NCBI GenBank assembly: GCA_964455395.1 | Contig: CAYVWB010000084.1 | Location: 1-17,002, forward strand | Direction: 5' to 3' | Source: CAYVWB01 sp964455395 | Lineage (GTDB): Bacteria; Desulfobacterota; Desulfovibrionia; Desulfovibrionales; Desulfovibrionaceae | DNA length: 17,002 nucleotides | In this document: one piece after another, positions 8,592 through 16,631 of the stretch | Layout: each line of letters begins with the position of its first letter | Numbering within the stretch: position 1 is the first letter of the stretch | The notes under the pieces: model-generated | What the model was told of the DNA's origin: nothing | Database searches by the model: none | What the model saw: the letters and a program-made list of their open reading frames with translations, nothing else | Position numbers and translations under genes: made by a program

Positions 8592-9083
8592 CTACTTGCG
8601 CGGCGTGTGCAGCTCCACCCCGCGGATCTTGCCCACCTCAGCGGCGCTGCGCAGGGAGGTGAGCCCGGCCATGGTGGCGTGGAGCACGTTGTGGGGGTTG
8701 TTGGTGCCGATGGCCTTGGTGAGGATGTCAGAGACGCCCACTGCTTCCATCACGGCGCGCACGGGGCCGCCTGCAATGATGCCCGTGCCCTTGGAGGCGG
8801 GCTTGAGCAACACCCGACCCGCGCCGTAGCGGCCCAGGATCTCGTACGGCAGCGTGCCGTCCAGCAACGGGATCTTCACCATCGCTTTGCGCGCGCGTTC
8901 GCTCGCTTTGCGGATGGCTTCAGGCACTTCCTGCGCCTTGCCCAACCCGTAGCCCACAGAGCCGGCGCCGTCGCCCACCACCATGAGTGCGGAGAAGCTG
9001 AAGCGGCGGCCGCCTTTGACGACCTTGGCCACGCGGTTCAGGTAGACGATCTTCTCGATGTAACCGGAGTCGTTGGTTTCCAT
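8592..9083 (-). CDS. rpsE: 30S ribosomal protein S5
   Basis: Small-subunit protein at the mRNA entry channel, involved in fidelity and unwinding. The 163 residues match the family (E. coli 167). The N-terminal double-stranded-RNA-binding-like domain includes EKIVYLNRVAKVVKGGRRFS and VVGDGAGSVGYGLGKA; the C-terminal domain has KGTGIIAGGPVRAVMEAVGV and TNNPHNVLHAT. The ATG at 9083 follows rplR by nine bases. Confidence 0.98.
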   Translation of the reverse strand: METNDSGYIEKIVYLNRVAKVVKGGRRFSFSALMVVGDGAGSVGYGLGKAQEVPEAIRKASERARKAMVKIPLLDGTLPYEILGRYGAGRVLLKPASKGTGIIAGGPVRAVMEAVGVSDILTKAIGTNNPHNVLHATMAGLTSLRSAAEVGKIRGVELHTPRK

Positions 9084-9092
9084 GGTGGTGTC

Positions 9093-9455
9093 CTAGAACT
9101 TGAGCCCGCCTTCCCGGGCGCCGTCCGCAAGGGACTTGACGCGACCGTGGAAGATGTAGCCGTTTCTGTCGAAGACGACGGAGTCGATGTTCTTCTCCTG
9201 CGCCAGCCGGGCGATTTCCTTGCCCACTTGCGCTGCGGTGTCCCGGTTGAGCTTCAGCAGCGCGCCGGCGGCGCGGCTCATGGTCAACGAGGACGCTGCA
9301 GCGAGGGTCTTGCCCTCGACGTCGTCGATGAGTTGCGCGTAGATGGACGTGTTGGAGCGAAACACCACCAGGCGGGGCCGCTCGGCGGTGCCGCGAATCT
9401 TCTTGCGGATACGCATCTTGCGCCGCCTGCGCGCTTGTTCTTTCGTCAGTTTCAT
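9093..9455 (-). CDS. rplR: 50S ribosomal protein L18
   Basis: 5S rRNA-binding protein of the large-subunit central protuberance, working with L5. The 120 residues (E. coli 117) show the basic N-terminus EQARRRRKMRIRKKIRGT, then RPRLVVFRSNTSIYAQLIDD and the C-terminal FDRNGYIFHGRVKSLADGAR, all typical. It starts at ATG 9455, 11 bases after rplF. Confidence 0.98.
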   Translation of the reverse strand: MKLTKEQARRRRKMRIRKKIRGTAERPRLVVFRSNTSIYAQLIDDVEGKTLAAASSLTMSRAAGALLKLNRDTAAQVGKEIARLAQEKNIDSVVFDRNGYIFHGRVKSLADGAREGGLKF

Positions 9456-9466
9456 GGCGGTGGTCC

Positions 9467-10003
9467 TTACTTCTTGCCGGATTTGCCGGCCTTGCGGCGG
9501 ATGACTTCGTCAACGTACTTGATGCCTTTGCCCTTGTAGGGTTCAGGGGGCCGCACGCGTCGGATGGTCGCCGCCATCTCGCCCACTTGTTGCTTGTCTG
9601 CGCCCATGATGGTGAGCTTGTTGCCTTCCACTTTGGCTTCCAAGCCCTTGGGCATCTTCATGTGCACGGGGTGAGAGAACCCCACGGCGAGCTCCACCGT
9701 GTCGCCTTTCACTGCGACCTTGTACCCCACGCCGATGACTTCCAGGGACTTCTCGAACCCCTTGGAGACGCCTTCGATGCAGTTGGCCAGCAGTGTGCGG
9801 CGCAAGCCATGCTGCGCGCGCGAAAGACGGGAGTCGTCCATGCGCTTCACAGCGACTTTGCCGTCAGCGATCTCGTACGCCACGCTCTTGTGGATGGGCG
9901 TGGCGAGGGATCCCTTGGGGCCCTTGACCTGAACCTGATCCTCCTTGAGCGTGACTTCCACGCCCGAGGGGATGGGGATGGCTACTTTTCCGATACGTGA
10001 CAT
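9467..10003 (-). CDS. rplF: 50S ribosomal protein L6
   Basis: Large-subunit protein near the GTPase-associated centre and sarcin-ricin loop. The 178 residues equal the usual length (E. coli 177). MSRIGKVAIPIPSGVEV, KGPKGSLATP and the C-terminal signature RRVRPPEPYKGKGIKYVDE mark the two repeated domains. It follows rpsH by 11 bases and precedes rplR by 11. Confidence 0.98.
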   Translation of the reverse strand: MSRIGKVAIPIPSGVEVTLKEDQVQVKGPKGSLATPIHKSVAYEIADGKVAVKRMDDSRLSRAQHGLRRTLLANCIEGVSKGFEKSLEVIGVGYKVAVKGDTVELAVGFSHPVHMKMPKGLEAKVEGNKLTIMGADKQQVGEMAATIRRVRPPEPYKGKGIKYVDEVIRRKAGKSGKK

Positions 10004-10014
10004 GACCGGGATCC

Positions 10015-10398
10015 TTACCAGATTTCGCAGAGCACTTCGCCGCCCACGTTGGCGTCCTGGGCCTTCTGGCCAGCAAGCACGCCGTGGGAGGTGGAGATGA
10101 TGCAGATGCCGAGACCGTTTTGCACCCGGGGAATGCCAGCGGCTTGCGTGTAGACGCGCCGACCCGGCTTGGAGATGCGCTTGGTCCCCGCCACGGCGGG
10201 TTTGCCGTTGACGTACTTGAGCTCCAGGGTGATGTCGCGCTCGTCGCTGGAGTAGTCCGCGATGTAGCCTTCCTCCACCAGAATCCTGGCGATGGCTTCC
10301 TTCATCTTGGACTTGGGCACACGCACGTCCTTGTGCAGGGCGTGGAATGCGTTGCGGATGCGAGCGAGCATGTCCCCAACGGGATCAGAAATATTCAT
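10015..10398 (-). CDS. rpsH: 30S ribosomal protein S8
   Basis: Primary 16S rRNA-binding protein of the central domain. In E. coli it also represses the spc operon by binding mRNA near rplE; no such site was identified here. The 127 residues (E. coli 130) begin MNISDPVGDMLARIRNAF and include KPGRRVY and ISTSHGVL, typical of S8. The frame is open far upstream, but the ATG at 10398 gives the canonical N-terminus and follows the rpsN stop by 10 bases. Confidence 0.97.
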   Translation of the reverse strand: MNISDPVGDMLARIRNAFHALHKDVRVPKSKMKEAIARILVEEGYIADYSSDERDITLELKYVNGKPAVAGTKRISKPGRRVYTQAAGIPRVQNGLGICIISTSHGVLAGQKAQDANVGGEVLCEIW

Positions 10399-10408
10399 GG
10401 CAAGCTCC

Positions 10409-10594
10409 TTACCAACTGGACTTGCGCACGCCGGGCAGCTCGCCGGCGAGGGCCATGTTGCGGAAACAGACGCGGCAGATGCCGAACTTGCGCATGAAGG
10501 CCCGGGGGCGACCGCAGATGGGGCAGCGGTTGTAGCCCCGCGACGAGAACTTGGGCTTCCGGCGCGCCTTGACTTCGAGGGATGTGCGAGACAC
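10409..10594 (-). CDS. rpsN: 30S ribosomal protein S14, type Z (zinc-binding)
   Basis: Small-subunit head protein that helps shape the tRNA-binding region. At 61 residues it is the short zinc form, with Cys24, Cys27, Cys40 and Cys43 in two CxxC pairs (CPICGRPR and CRVCFR). The long zinc-free form, about 101 residues in E. coli, is not used here. The start is GTG at 10594, supported by GAGGAG eight bases upstream. It lies between rplE and rpsH. Confidence 0.97.
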   Translation of the reverse strand: MSRTSLEVKARRKPKFSSRGYNRCPICGRPRAFMRKFGICRVCFRNMALAGELPGVRKSSW

Positions 10595-10610
10595 GGATTA
10601 CGCTCCTCAA

Positions 10611-11150
10611 CTACTTTTTGAAGGGCATGCCCAGAAGCGTGAGCAAGGACTTGCCTTCCTTGTCCGTCGCGGCGGTCGTGACGATGGTCACATTGAGGCC
10701 CTTGACTTGTTCGATCTTGTCCACTTCCAGCTCCGGGAAGATGGAGTGGTCCTTCACGCCCAGGGTGAAATTCCCCCGGCCGTCGAACCCGCGATCCGGC
10801 ACGCCGCGAAAGTCGCGCACGCGGGGCAGCGCGAAGTTCATCAGCTTGTCCAGAAAGTCCCACATGCGCTCCTGGCGCAAGGTGACTCGACAGCCGATGG
10901 GCATGCCTTCACGCAGTTTGAAGGACGCAATGGACTTCTTGGCGCGCGTCACCACGGCTTTCTGACCTGCGATGGCGGTCAGCTCCGCAGCAGCGTCGTC
11001 CATGAGTTTCTGGTTCTGGCTCCCCTCGCCGAGGCCGATGTTCAGAGACACCTTCTCGAGGCGGGGCAGCTGCATGGGCGTCTTGTAGCCGAACTCCTTC
11101 ATGAGTTCGGGACACACCTTGTCTTTGTAGTGCGATTCGAGCCTGGTCAT
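10611..11150 (-). CDS. rplE: 50S ribosomal protein L5
   Basis: 5S rRNA-binding protein that contacts the P-site tRNA and S13. The 179 residues equal E. coli L5. LPRLEKVSLNIGLGEGSQN, KKSIASFKLREGMPIGCRVT and the C-terminal GLNVTIVTTAATDKEGKSLL are typical. It starts at ATG 11150, nine bases after rplX. Confidence 0.98.
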   Translation of the reverse strand: MTRLESHYKDKVCPELMKEFGYKTPMQLPRLEKVSLNIGLGEGSQNQKLMDDAAAELTAIAGQKAVVTRAKKSIASFKLREGMPIGCRVTLRQERMWDFLDKLMNFALPRVRDFRGVPDRGFDGRGNFTLGVKDHSIFPELEVDKIEQVKGLNVTIVTTAATDKEGKSLLTLLGMPFKK

Positions 11151-11159
11151 GACGCGCTC

Positions 11160-11483
<324 letters not shown>

Positions 11484-11492
11484 GGCGTCCAC

Positions 11493-11861
11493 CTAGAGGA
11501 CCTCAGGAGCGAGGGAGACGATCTTCATGAAGTTGCGCGCGCGCAGCTCCCGCGCCACAGGGCCGAAGATGCGCGTGCCCACGGGCTCGCCCTGGTTGTT
11601 CAAGAGGACCGCGGAGTTGTTGTCGAACCGGATGTAGGAGCCGTCGGGCCGGCGCAACTCTTTCTTGGTGCGCACCACCACGGCTTTCATCACGTCGCCT
11701 TTCTTCACCTTGGCGTGGGGAATGGCTTCCTTCACGGAGACCACGATGATGTCTCCCACGGAGGCGTACCGGCGGCGGCTGCCTCCCAGCACCTTGATGC
11801 AGGAGATCTTCTTGGCTCCGGAGTTGTCCGCCACGTCGAGTTTGGATTCCACTTGGATCAT
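11493..11861 (-). CDS. rplN: 50S ribosomal protein L14
   Basis: Large-subunit interface protein, in contact with the 30S subunit and L19. The 122 residues equal the usual length. The N-terminal MIQVESKLDVADNSGAKKI, VLGGSRRRYASVGDIIVVSV and the C-terminal NFMKIVSLAPEVL are diagnostic. It would be the first gene of the spc operon in E. coli; here it follows rpsQ by only 10 bases, with no promoter or terminator between, so the S10 and spc units are continuous. Confidence 0.98.
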   Translation of the reverse strand: MIQVESKLDVADNSGAKKISCIKVLGGSRRRYASVGDIIVVSVKEAIPHAKVKKGDVMKAVVVRTKKELRRPDGSYIRFDNNSAVLLNNQGEPVGTRIFGPVARELRARNFMKIVSLAPEVL

Positions 11862-11871
11862 GGCGTTGCTC

Positions 11872-12138
11872 CTACACAGCCTTCTCGACCACTTTCACGA
11901 GGGCCCAGCGTTTGTTCTTGGAAAGCGGGCGCGACTCGATGATCTGCACCTTGTCCCCAACCTTGCATTCGTTGGCGGGGTCATGGGCCGTGAATTTCTT
12001 GCGCCGGCTGATGTATTTCTTGTACAGAGGGTGCTTCACCAGCGTGTCCACCAAGACGATGATGGTCTTGTCGTTCACGTCGCTGACCACTTTGCCGGTC
12101 ATGACCCGCTTGTTGGATTTCACTTGCGTTTCAGCCAT
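11872..12138 (-). CDS. rpsQ: 30S ribosomal protein S17
   Basis: OB-fold primary 16S rRNA-binding protein of the 5' domain. The 88 residues (E. coli 84) include KRVMTGKVVSDVNDKTIIVL, HPLYKKYI and CKVGDKVQIIESRPLSKNKR, all typical. It lies four bases after the rpmC stop, and its stop is 10 bases before rplN. Confidence 0.98.
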   Translation of the reverse strand: MAETQVKSNKRVMTGKVVSDVNDKTIIVLVDTLVKHPLYKKYISRRKKFTAHDPANECKVGDKVQIIESRPLSKNKRWALVKVVEKAV

Positions 12139-12142
12139 GGCC

Positions 12143-12337
12143 TTAGTTCCCCTTCTGCTTGGTCTTGAGCACAGTCAGGATGCGCGCGATGTTCTTTTTC
12201 ACGAGGGGGATCCGGGCCGTGTTCTCCAGCTGTGCCGTGGCGTGCTGGAAACGCATGGTGAAGAGTTCCTCGCGGTTCTCCACGAGCTTCTTGTGCAGCT
12301 CCTCTTGCGAGAGCTTGGCGAGTTCATGCGCGTTCAT
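12143..12337 (-). CDS. rpmC: 50S ribosomal protein L29
   Basis: Small helical protein at the tunnel exit, next to L23 and part of the docking site for signal recognition particle and trigger factor. The 64 residues (E. coli 63) show LSQEELHKKLVENREELFTM and ARIPLVKKNIARILTVL. It follows rplP by one base (stop 12339, start 12337), implying coupled translation. Confidence 0.97.
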   Translation of the reverse strand: MNAHELAKLSQEELHKKLVENREELFTMRFQHATAQLENTARIPLVKKNIARILTVLKTKQKGN

Positions 12338-12338
12338 C

Positions 12339-12752
12339 TTAGAGCCCCTCCTTGTAGACGACGAGGGTCTTCACAGGAAGCTTGTGCGCCGCGCGCTCCA
12401 GGGCTTCCTTGGCGAGCTCCAGGCTCACGCCTTTGATCTCGTAGAGGACTTTGCCCGGTTTGATGGGCGCGCACCATCCCACAGGGGAGCCTTTACCCTT
12501 GCCTTGGCGGGTCTCAGCAGGCTTGGCGGTGACCGGCTTGTCCGGGAAGACGCGGATCCAGACCTTGCCGCCACGCTTGATGTGGCGCATCATGGCCACA
12601 CGCGCGGACTCGATCTGCTGGCTGGTGAGCTTGCCGTGCTCCAGCGCCTTCAGGCCGATGTCGCCAAAAGCGACATAGTTGCCCCGGAGCGCCTTGCCCC
12701 GCAGACGGCCCTTTTGCTGCTTGCGGAATTTGATTCGTTTGGGGGAAAGCAT
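12339..12752 (-). CDS. rplP: 50S ribosomal protein L16
   Basis: Large-subunit protein near the A site and the 5S rRNA, needed for late maturation. The 137 residues match the family (E. coli 136). MLSPKRIKFRKQQKGRLRGK, VWIRVFPDKPVTAKP (with the Arg that is hydroxylated in E. coli) and GKGKGSPVGWCAPIKPG are diagnostic. It directly follows rpsC, with one base between stop and start. Confidence 0.98.
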   Translation of the reverse strand: MLSPKRIKFRKQQKGRLRGKALRGNYVAFGDIGLKALEHGKLTSQQIESARVAMMRHIKRGGKVWIRVFPDKPVTAKPAETRQGKGKGSPVGWCAPIKPGKVLYEIKGVSLELAKEALERAAHKLPVKTLVVYKEGL

Positions 12753-12753
12753 C

Positions 12754-13395
12754 TTACTGCTCCGTCTCTTGATCGAGGATGTCGCCCTTGTAGATCCACA
12801 CCTTCACGCCGATGACGCCGTACGCAGTGCTGGCGCGGGCCACGCCGAAATCCACGTCTGCGCGCAGGGTGTGCAGCGGCACGCGTCCGTCACGATACCA
12901 CTCGCTGCGGGCGATCTCCGCGCCAGCCAGACGTCCGCCGCAGTAGACCTTGATGCCCTCGGCCCCGAACTTGCGCGCAAGCCCCAAGGTGCGCTTCATG
13001 GCGCGGCGGAACGCCACGCGACGCTCCAGCTGCATGGCGATGTTTTCCGCCACCAGCTGCGCGTCCACTTCAGGGCGACGGATCTCGTTGACTTCCACGC
13101 CGAATTCCTTGCCGAACTTCCGGCGCAAGTCCCCGCGCAGCTTCTCGATCTCAACACCTTTGCGACCGATGACGATGCCGGGACGCGCCGTGTGGATGAT
13201 GAGACGGATCTTGCCGCCAGCGCGTTCGATCTCAAGCTTGGCGATGCCAGCGTGGTAGAGCGATTTCTTGACGAATTCGCGGATCTTGCGGTCCTCGTAA
13301 ACGTAGTCGGCGTAGTCTTTCTTGGAAAACCAACGCGACAACCAATTCTTGTTGTACCCCAGCCGGAATCCGTACGGATGAACTTTCTGTCCCAT
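12754..13395 (-). CDS. rpsC: 30S ribosomal protein S3
   Basis: Head protein of the small subunit forming the mRNA entry helicase site with S4 and S5. MGQKVHPYGFRLGYNKNW opens it, a KH domain lies about 40-110 with the GxxG loop IGRKGVEIEKL, and the C-terminal domain includes KVYCGGRLAGAEIARSEW. The 213 residues are shorter than E. coli (233) because the C-terminal tail is short, which is common in other bacteria. It follows rplV by 11 bases. Confidence 0.98.
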   Translation of the reverse strand: MGQKVHPYGFRLGYNKNWLSRWFSKKDYADYVYEDRKIREFVKKSLYHAGIAKLEIERAGGKIRLIIHTARPGIVIGRKGVEIEKLRGDLRRKFGKEFGVEVNEIRRPEVDAQLVAENIAMQLERRVAFRRAMKRTLGLARKFGAEGIKVYCGGRLAGAEIARSEWYRDGRVPLHTLRADVDFGVARASTAYGVIGVKVWIYKGDILDQETEQ

Positions 13396-13406
13396 GATGG
13401 CGCCCT

Positions 13407-13745
13407 CTAGGCTTCGCTTTCCGCCACGACGACGGTGATGTGGCTGGTTCGCTTGAGGATGCGGTTCACCCGGCCCATGGCGCGGGGCATGAAGCGCTTC
13501 CAGGTGGGGCCTTCGTTGACGATGACCTGCTTGACGACGAGGGTGTCCACATCGACGCCGCCAAGCTGTTCGGCGTTGGCCACCGCGGAGTCGAGCACCT
13601 TGCCGATGACTTGGGCCGCCTTCTTGGGCGTGAACTTGAGGATGTTCGTCGCGTCCTCCACAGGCAGACCTTTGACGTTCTTCGCCACCAGTCTCGCCTT
13701 GCGGGGGGCGATGCGCATGTATTTCGCGGTCGCCTTCGCTTCCAT
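13407..13745 (-). CDS. rplV: 50S ribosomal protein L22
   Basis: Large-subunit protein with a long loop lining the exit tunnel, relevant to macrolide binding and nascent-chain sensing. The 112 residues (E. coli 110) include KYMRIAPRKARLVAKNVKGL, KKAAQVIGKVLDSAVANAEQ and FMPRAMGRVNRILKRTSHIT. It starts at ATG 13745, 38 bases after rpsS, a somewhat long gap for this unit. Confidence 0.98.
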   Translation of the reverse strand: MEAKATAKYMRIAPRKARLVAKNVKGLPVEDATNILKFTPKKAAQVIGKVLDSAVANAEQLGGVDVDTLVVKQVIVNEGPTWKRFMPRAMGRVNRILKRTSHITVVVAESEA

Positions 13746-13783
13746 GACGTCTTTCTCCTACGAGAGAGCGGTTCCAGAGCGCC

Positions 13784-14065
13784 TTAGCGCTTGGCCTTGC
13801 TCTTCTTGTCCGCTGCGTGGCCGTGGTAGGTGCGCGAGGGCGAAAATTCGCCCATCTTGTGCCCCACCATGTTCTCGGTCACGAACACGGGGATGAATTT
13901 CTTGCCGTTGTGTACGGCGAAGGTGAAGCCGACCATCTCCGGAATGATGGTGGAGCGGCGCGACCAGGTCTTGATGACCCGGCGGTCGCCTGACTCCTCG
14001 GCGCGTTCCACCTTCTTGACCAGGTGATCGTCCACAAAAGGACCTTTCTTCAGCGACCTTGGCAT
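13784..14065 (-). CDS. rpsS: 30S ribosomal protein S19
   Basis: Head protein partner of S13, close to the A-site tRNA. The 93 residues (E. coli 92) start MPRSLKKGPFVDDHLVKKV and include WSRRSTIIPEMVGFTFAVHN and GHKMGEFSPSRTYHGHAADK. It lies 10 bases after rplB. Confidence 0.98.
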   Translation of the reverse strand: MPRSLKKGPFVDDHLVKKVERAEESGDRRVIKTWSRRSTIIPEMVGFTFAVHNGKKFIPVFVTENMVGHKMGEFSPSRTYHGHAADKKSKAKR

Positions 14066-14075
14066 GTCCGAGCTC

Positions 14076-14906
14076 CTACTTCTGACCGCGGCGTTTGACG
14101 ATGAGCTTCGAGGAAGCCTTCTTCTTGTTGCGTGTCTTGTACCCCTTGGTGGGCTTGCCCCAAGGCGTACAAGGGTGACGACCGCCAGACGAACGGCCTT
14201 CGCCGCCGCCCAGGGGGTGGTCCACCGGGTTCATGGCCACGCCGCGGACTTTCGGCCGGTTCCCCAGCCAGCGGGAGCGGCCCGCTTTGCCCAACGAAAT
14301 GTTCTCGTGGTCCAGATTGCCCACTTGACCGATGGTGGCGACGCCCGCCGCCAACACTCGCCGCACTTCACCTGAAGGCATGCGCAAAAGCGCGTGCTTG
14401 CCTTCCTTGGCCACCAGCTGCGCATACGTCCCGGCAGCGCGGCAGAACTGCCCGCCCCTGCCCGGATGCAGCTCCACATTATGGATGATGGAGCCCACAG
14501 GAATGCGCGACATGGGCAGCGCGTTGCCGGGCTTGATGTCCGCAGTCTCGCCGGAGACGACCGTGTCGCCGGGCTTGACGCCCACTGGCGCGAGAATATA
14601 GCGCTTCTCGCCGTCTGCGTAGTGCAGCAGCGCAATGCGCGCGCTGCGGTTGGGATCGTACTCGATGGTCGCGACCTTCGCAGGAATGTCATGCTTCTGT
14701 CGCTTGAAGTCGATAAGACGGTAACGACGCTTGTGACCTCCGCCGCGACGACGCGCCGTGATACGGCCGTTGTTGTTGCGGCCGGCTTTCTTGGTCAGCC
14801 CTTCCGTCAGCGAGCGCTCAGGCTCGGTCGCCGTGATCTCGGCGAACGTGGAAAGGGTCTGGAAACGCCGCCCCGCGGAAGTGGGCTTGAGTTTGCGCAC
14901 AGCCAT
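14076..14906 (-). CDS. rplB: 50S ribosomal protein L2
   Basis: Highly conserved large-subunit protein needed for subunit joining and the peptidyl transferase centre. The 276 residues (E. coli 273) include ELHPGRGGQFCRAAGTYAQL and the near-invariant MNPVDHPLGGGEGR (225-238) with His230 at the E. coli His229 position. The frame extends upstream to 14960, overlapping the end of rplW. The ATG at 14906 gives the standard MAVRKLKPTS start and follows the rplW stop by four bases. Confidence 0.98.
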   Translation of the reverse strand: MAVRKLKPTSAGRRFQTLSTFAEITATEPERSLTEGLTKKAGRNNNGRITARRRGGGHKRRYRLIDFKRQKHDIPAKVATIEYDPNRSARIALLHYADGEKRYILAPVGVKPGDTVVSGETADIKPGNALPMSRIPVGSIIHNVELHPGRGGQFCRAAGTYAQLVAKEGKHALLRMPSGEVRRVLAAGVATIGQVGNLDHENISLGKAGRSRWLGNRPKVRGVAMNPVDHPLGGGEGRSSGGRHPCTPWGKPTKGYKTRNKKKASSKLIVKRRGQK

Positions 14907-14910
14907 GGCT

Positions 14911-15201
14911 CTAGACTCCCTCGAAAAACTCGATTTTCTCGCCTGCCGCCAGGGTGACATAGGCCTTCTTGTAACCGGAGACCTTCCCCATTGCGCGACC
15001 GAAGCGCTTGCGCACGGCGGGTTTCCTGCGCACCACGTTGACGCCTTCGACCTTGACGTCGAACGCCTTCTCCACCGCTTTCTTGATCTCGATCTTGTTC
15101 GCCTTGGGGTGGACGTAGAAAGCCACCTGGTTGGCGAGCTCCTTGGCCATGTTGGCCTTCTCGGAGATCAGCGGCTTGATGAGTATTTGCGTATAATCCA
15201 T
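14911..15201 (-). CDS. rplW: 50S ribosomal protein L23
   Basis: Tunnel-exit protein that docks trigger factor and signal recognition particle. The 96 residues (E. coli 100) begin MDYTQILIKPLISEKANMAK and include VAFYVHPKANKIEIKKAVE and KKAYVTLAAGEKIEFFEG. The frame is open upstream into the rplD-rplW gap, but the ATG at 15201 has GAGGA seven bases upstream and the family N-terminus. It is separated from rplD by an unusual 127-base gap. Confidence 0.97.
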   Translation of the reverse strand: MDYTQILIKPLISEKANMAKELANQVAFYVHPKANKIEIKKAVEKAFDVKVEGVNVVRRKPAVRKRFGRAMGKVSGYKKAYVTLAAGEKIEFFEGV

Positions 15202-15328
15202 TACGATATCCTCGTTGCATTCGCGGCGTCGAGCGCTTCGTGCAGACCGGGTGAGCGGGCCGAAAGAGGCTGCGCTCGCCAGCGCGGCGCGGGGCAAAAA
15301 AAAAGCGCCCCGACCAAGCGCCGGACTG
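15202..15328 (-). other. Structured intergenic gap between rplD and rplW
   Basis: At 127 bases this is the longest non-coding stretch in the ribosomal-protein unit. It contains the T9 tract at 15304-15296 and a five-pair hairpin GCGCT-GGCG-AGCGC (15285-15272), followed by the rplW ribosome binding site. No gene or promoter is convincing in it. Post-transcriptional control or partial termination between rplD and rplW is possible but not shown. Confidence 0.5.
15296..15321 (-). terminator. Possible internal attenuator with T9 tract after rplD
   Basis: Seven bases past the rplD stop, GCGC-TTGGTCGGG-GCGC (a four-pair stem, plus a G-U pair) runs directly into nine T. The stem is weak for a terminator, and GGGGC before the T tract can instead pair with GCCCC after it, putting the T run in a loop. 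Two exclusive folds around a T tract are the pattern of an attenuator, but full termination here would silence the rest of the unit. Confidence 0.35.
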
Positions 15329-15952
15329 TCAGCTCAGCCGCGCCTGCACGGCCTTGGCGGCGTCTTCGGTCAGCACCAGTTCATGATGCACGAGCACGTC
15401 GCGCACACCGACCTTGTCCGGGGTGAGCACGGTGACGCCGGGAATGTTCCGCGCTGAAAGAGAGAGAGTGTTATCCTCTTCGCCCAAAACAATCAAGCAC
15501 TTTTTTTCACCCACCAGGGTGTTTTTCAACTCGGCGAAAAGCTTGGTCTTCACCTCGGGCAAGGCGAGCCGGTCCACCACCGTGAGCTGCGCGTCACGCA
15601 GCCGGGTGGAGAGCGCCATGCGCAGCGCCAGCTTGCGCACCTTCTTGTTCACCTTGAACTCGTAGGAGCGGGGCTGGGGCCCGAAGATGGTGGCGCCGTG
15701 ACGCCAGATGGGCGAGCGCGTGGAGCCCGCGCGAGCACGACCGGTGCCCTTCTGCCGCCAGGGTTTCTTGCCGCCGCCGGTGATTTTCGCGCGGTTCTTG
15801 GTGGCGTGGGTGCCAGCGCGCCTGGCGGCTTCCACCTGGCGCACCACGAGATGCAAAATCTCCGGCTTCACTTCGACCTCGAAGACCTCCGGAGCCAACT
15901 CCAGGCTGCCCACTTCCTTCTTGGTCTGGTCGTATACGGGGATCGTCGGCAT
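15329..15952 (-). CDS. rplD: 50S ribosomal protein L4
   Basis: Large-subunit protein with a globular domain and a loop reaching into the exit tunnel (GGGKKPWRQKGTGRARAGS, residues 60-78). In gammaproteobacteria L4 represses the S10 operon through its leader. The 207 residues match the family (E. coli 201). The frame extends upstream to 15985, but the ATG at 15952 gives MPTIPVYDQTKKEV and has GAGGAA about seven bases upstream. The rplC stop lies 40 bases upstream, and the gap to rplW is unusually long. Confidence 0.98.
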   Translation of the reverse strand: MPTIPVYDQTKKEVGSLELAPEVFEVEVKPEILHLVVRQVEAARRAGTHATKNRAKITGGGKKPWRQKGTGRARAGSTRSPIWRHGATIFGPQPRSYEFKVNKKVRKLALRMALSTRLRDAQLTVVDRLALPEVKTKLFAELKNTLVGEKKCLIVLGEEDNTLSLSARNIPGVTVLTPDKVGVRDVLVHHELVLTEDAAKAVQARLS

Positions 15953-15992
15953 GGGCCTGTTCCTCACGTGCGAATGGTGTCGCAAGCGGACC

Positions 15993-16619
15993 TTAGTCCT
16001 TCTTGCGGATCATGACGAAGCTGTTCCTGGAACCGGGCACGGCGCCGCGGATGATCAGGAGGTTGTCCTCAGGGCGCACGTCCACGATCTCCAGATTGGT
16101 GGAGGTGACGTTCTTGTTGCCCATCTGGCCAGCCATCTTCTTGCCTTTGAAGACCTTGCTGGGGAAGGTGGCGTGCCCCACGGAACCCGGAGAGCGGTGC
16201 ACCTTCTCGTGGCCGTGGCTGGCAGGCATGCCGCCGAAGCCCCAGCGCTTCATGACGCCCTGGAACCCCTTGCCCTTGGACGTGCCGGAAACCTTGACCT
16301 TCTCGCCGGGGGAGAACATCTCCACCGTGAGGGCTTGGCCGAGTTCGTAGCCGTCCACGTTGGGCAGGCGGATCTCCCGCAAAAAGCGGAACAAGCCGGC
16401 GCCAGCTTTTTTCTGATGGCCTTGCTGAGGCTTGCTCACCTTGCGCTCTGGCAGCTGGTCGAAGCCCACTTGCAATGCCTGGTAGCCGTCCGTCTCATCC
16501 GTCTTGATCTGGAGGATGGGGCACGGTCCAGCCTGGACGACAGTGCAAGGCACTGCCGTGCCGTCCGAGTTGTATATGCGGGTCATGCCCAGCTTGCGTC
16601 CGAGAATGCCGAGAGCCAT
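15993..16619 (-). CDS. rplC: 50S ribosomal protein L3
   Basis: Early-assembly large-subunit protein reaching toward the peptidyl transferase centre. The 208 residues equal E. coli L3 (209). MALGILGRKLGMTRIYNSDG, GTSKGKGFQGVMKRWGFGG, SHGHEKVHRSPGSVG and KKMAGQMGNKNVT are diagnostic. It follows rpsJ by 12 bases and precedes rplD by 40. Confidence 0.98.
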   Translation of the reverse strand: MALGILGRKLGMTRIYNSDGTAVPCTVVQAGPCPILQIKTDETDGYQALQVGFDQLPERKVSKPQQGHQKKAGAGLFRFLREIRLPNVDGYELGQALTVEMFSPGEKVKVSGTSKGKGFQGVMKRWGFGGMPASHGHEKVHRSPGSVGHATFPSKVFKGKKMAGQMGNKNVTSTNLEIVDVRPEDNLLIIRGAVPGSRNSFVMIRKKD

Positions 16620-16631
16620 GGCGAAAACCCC

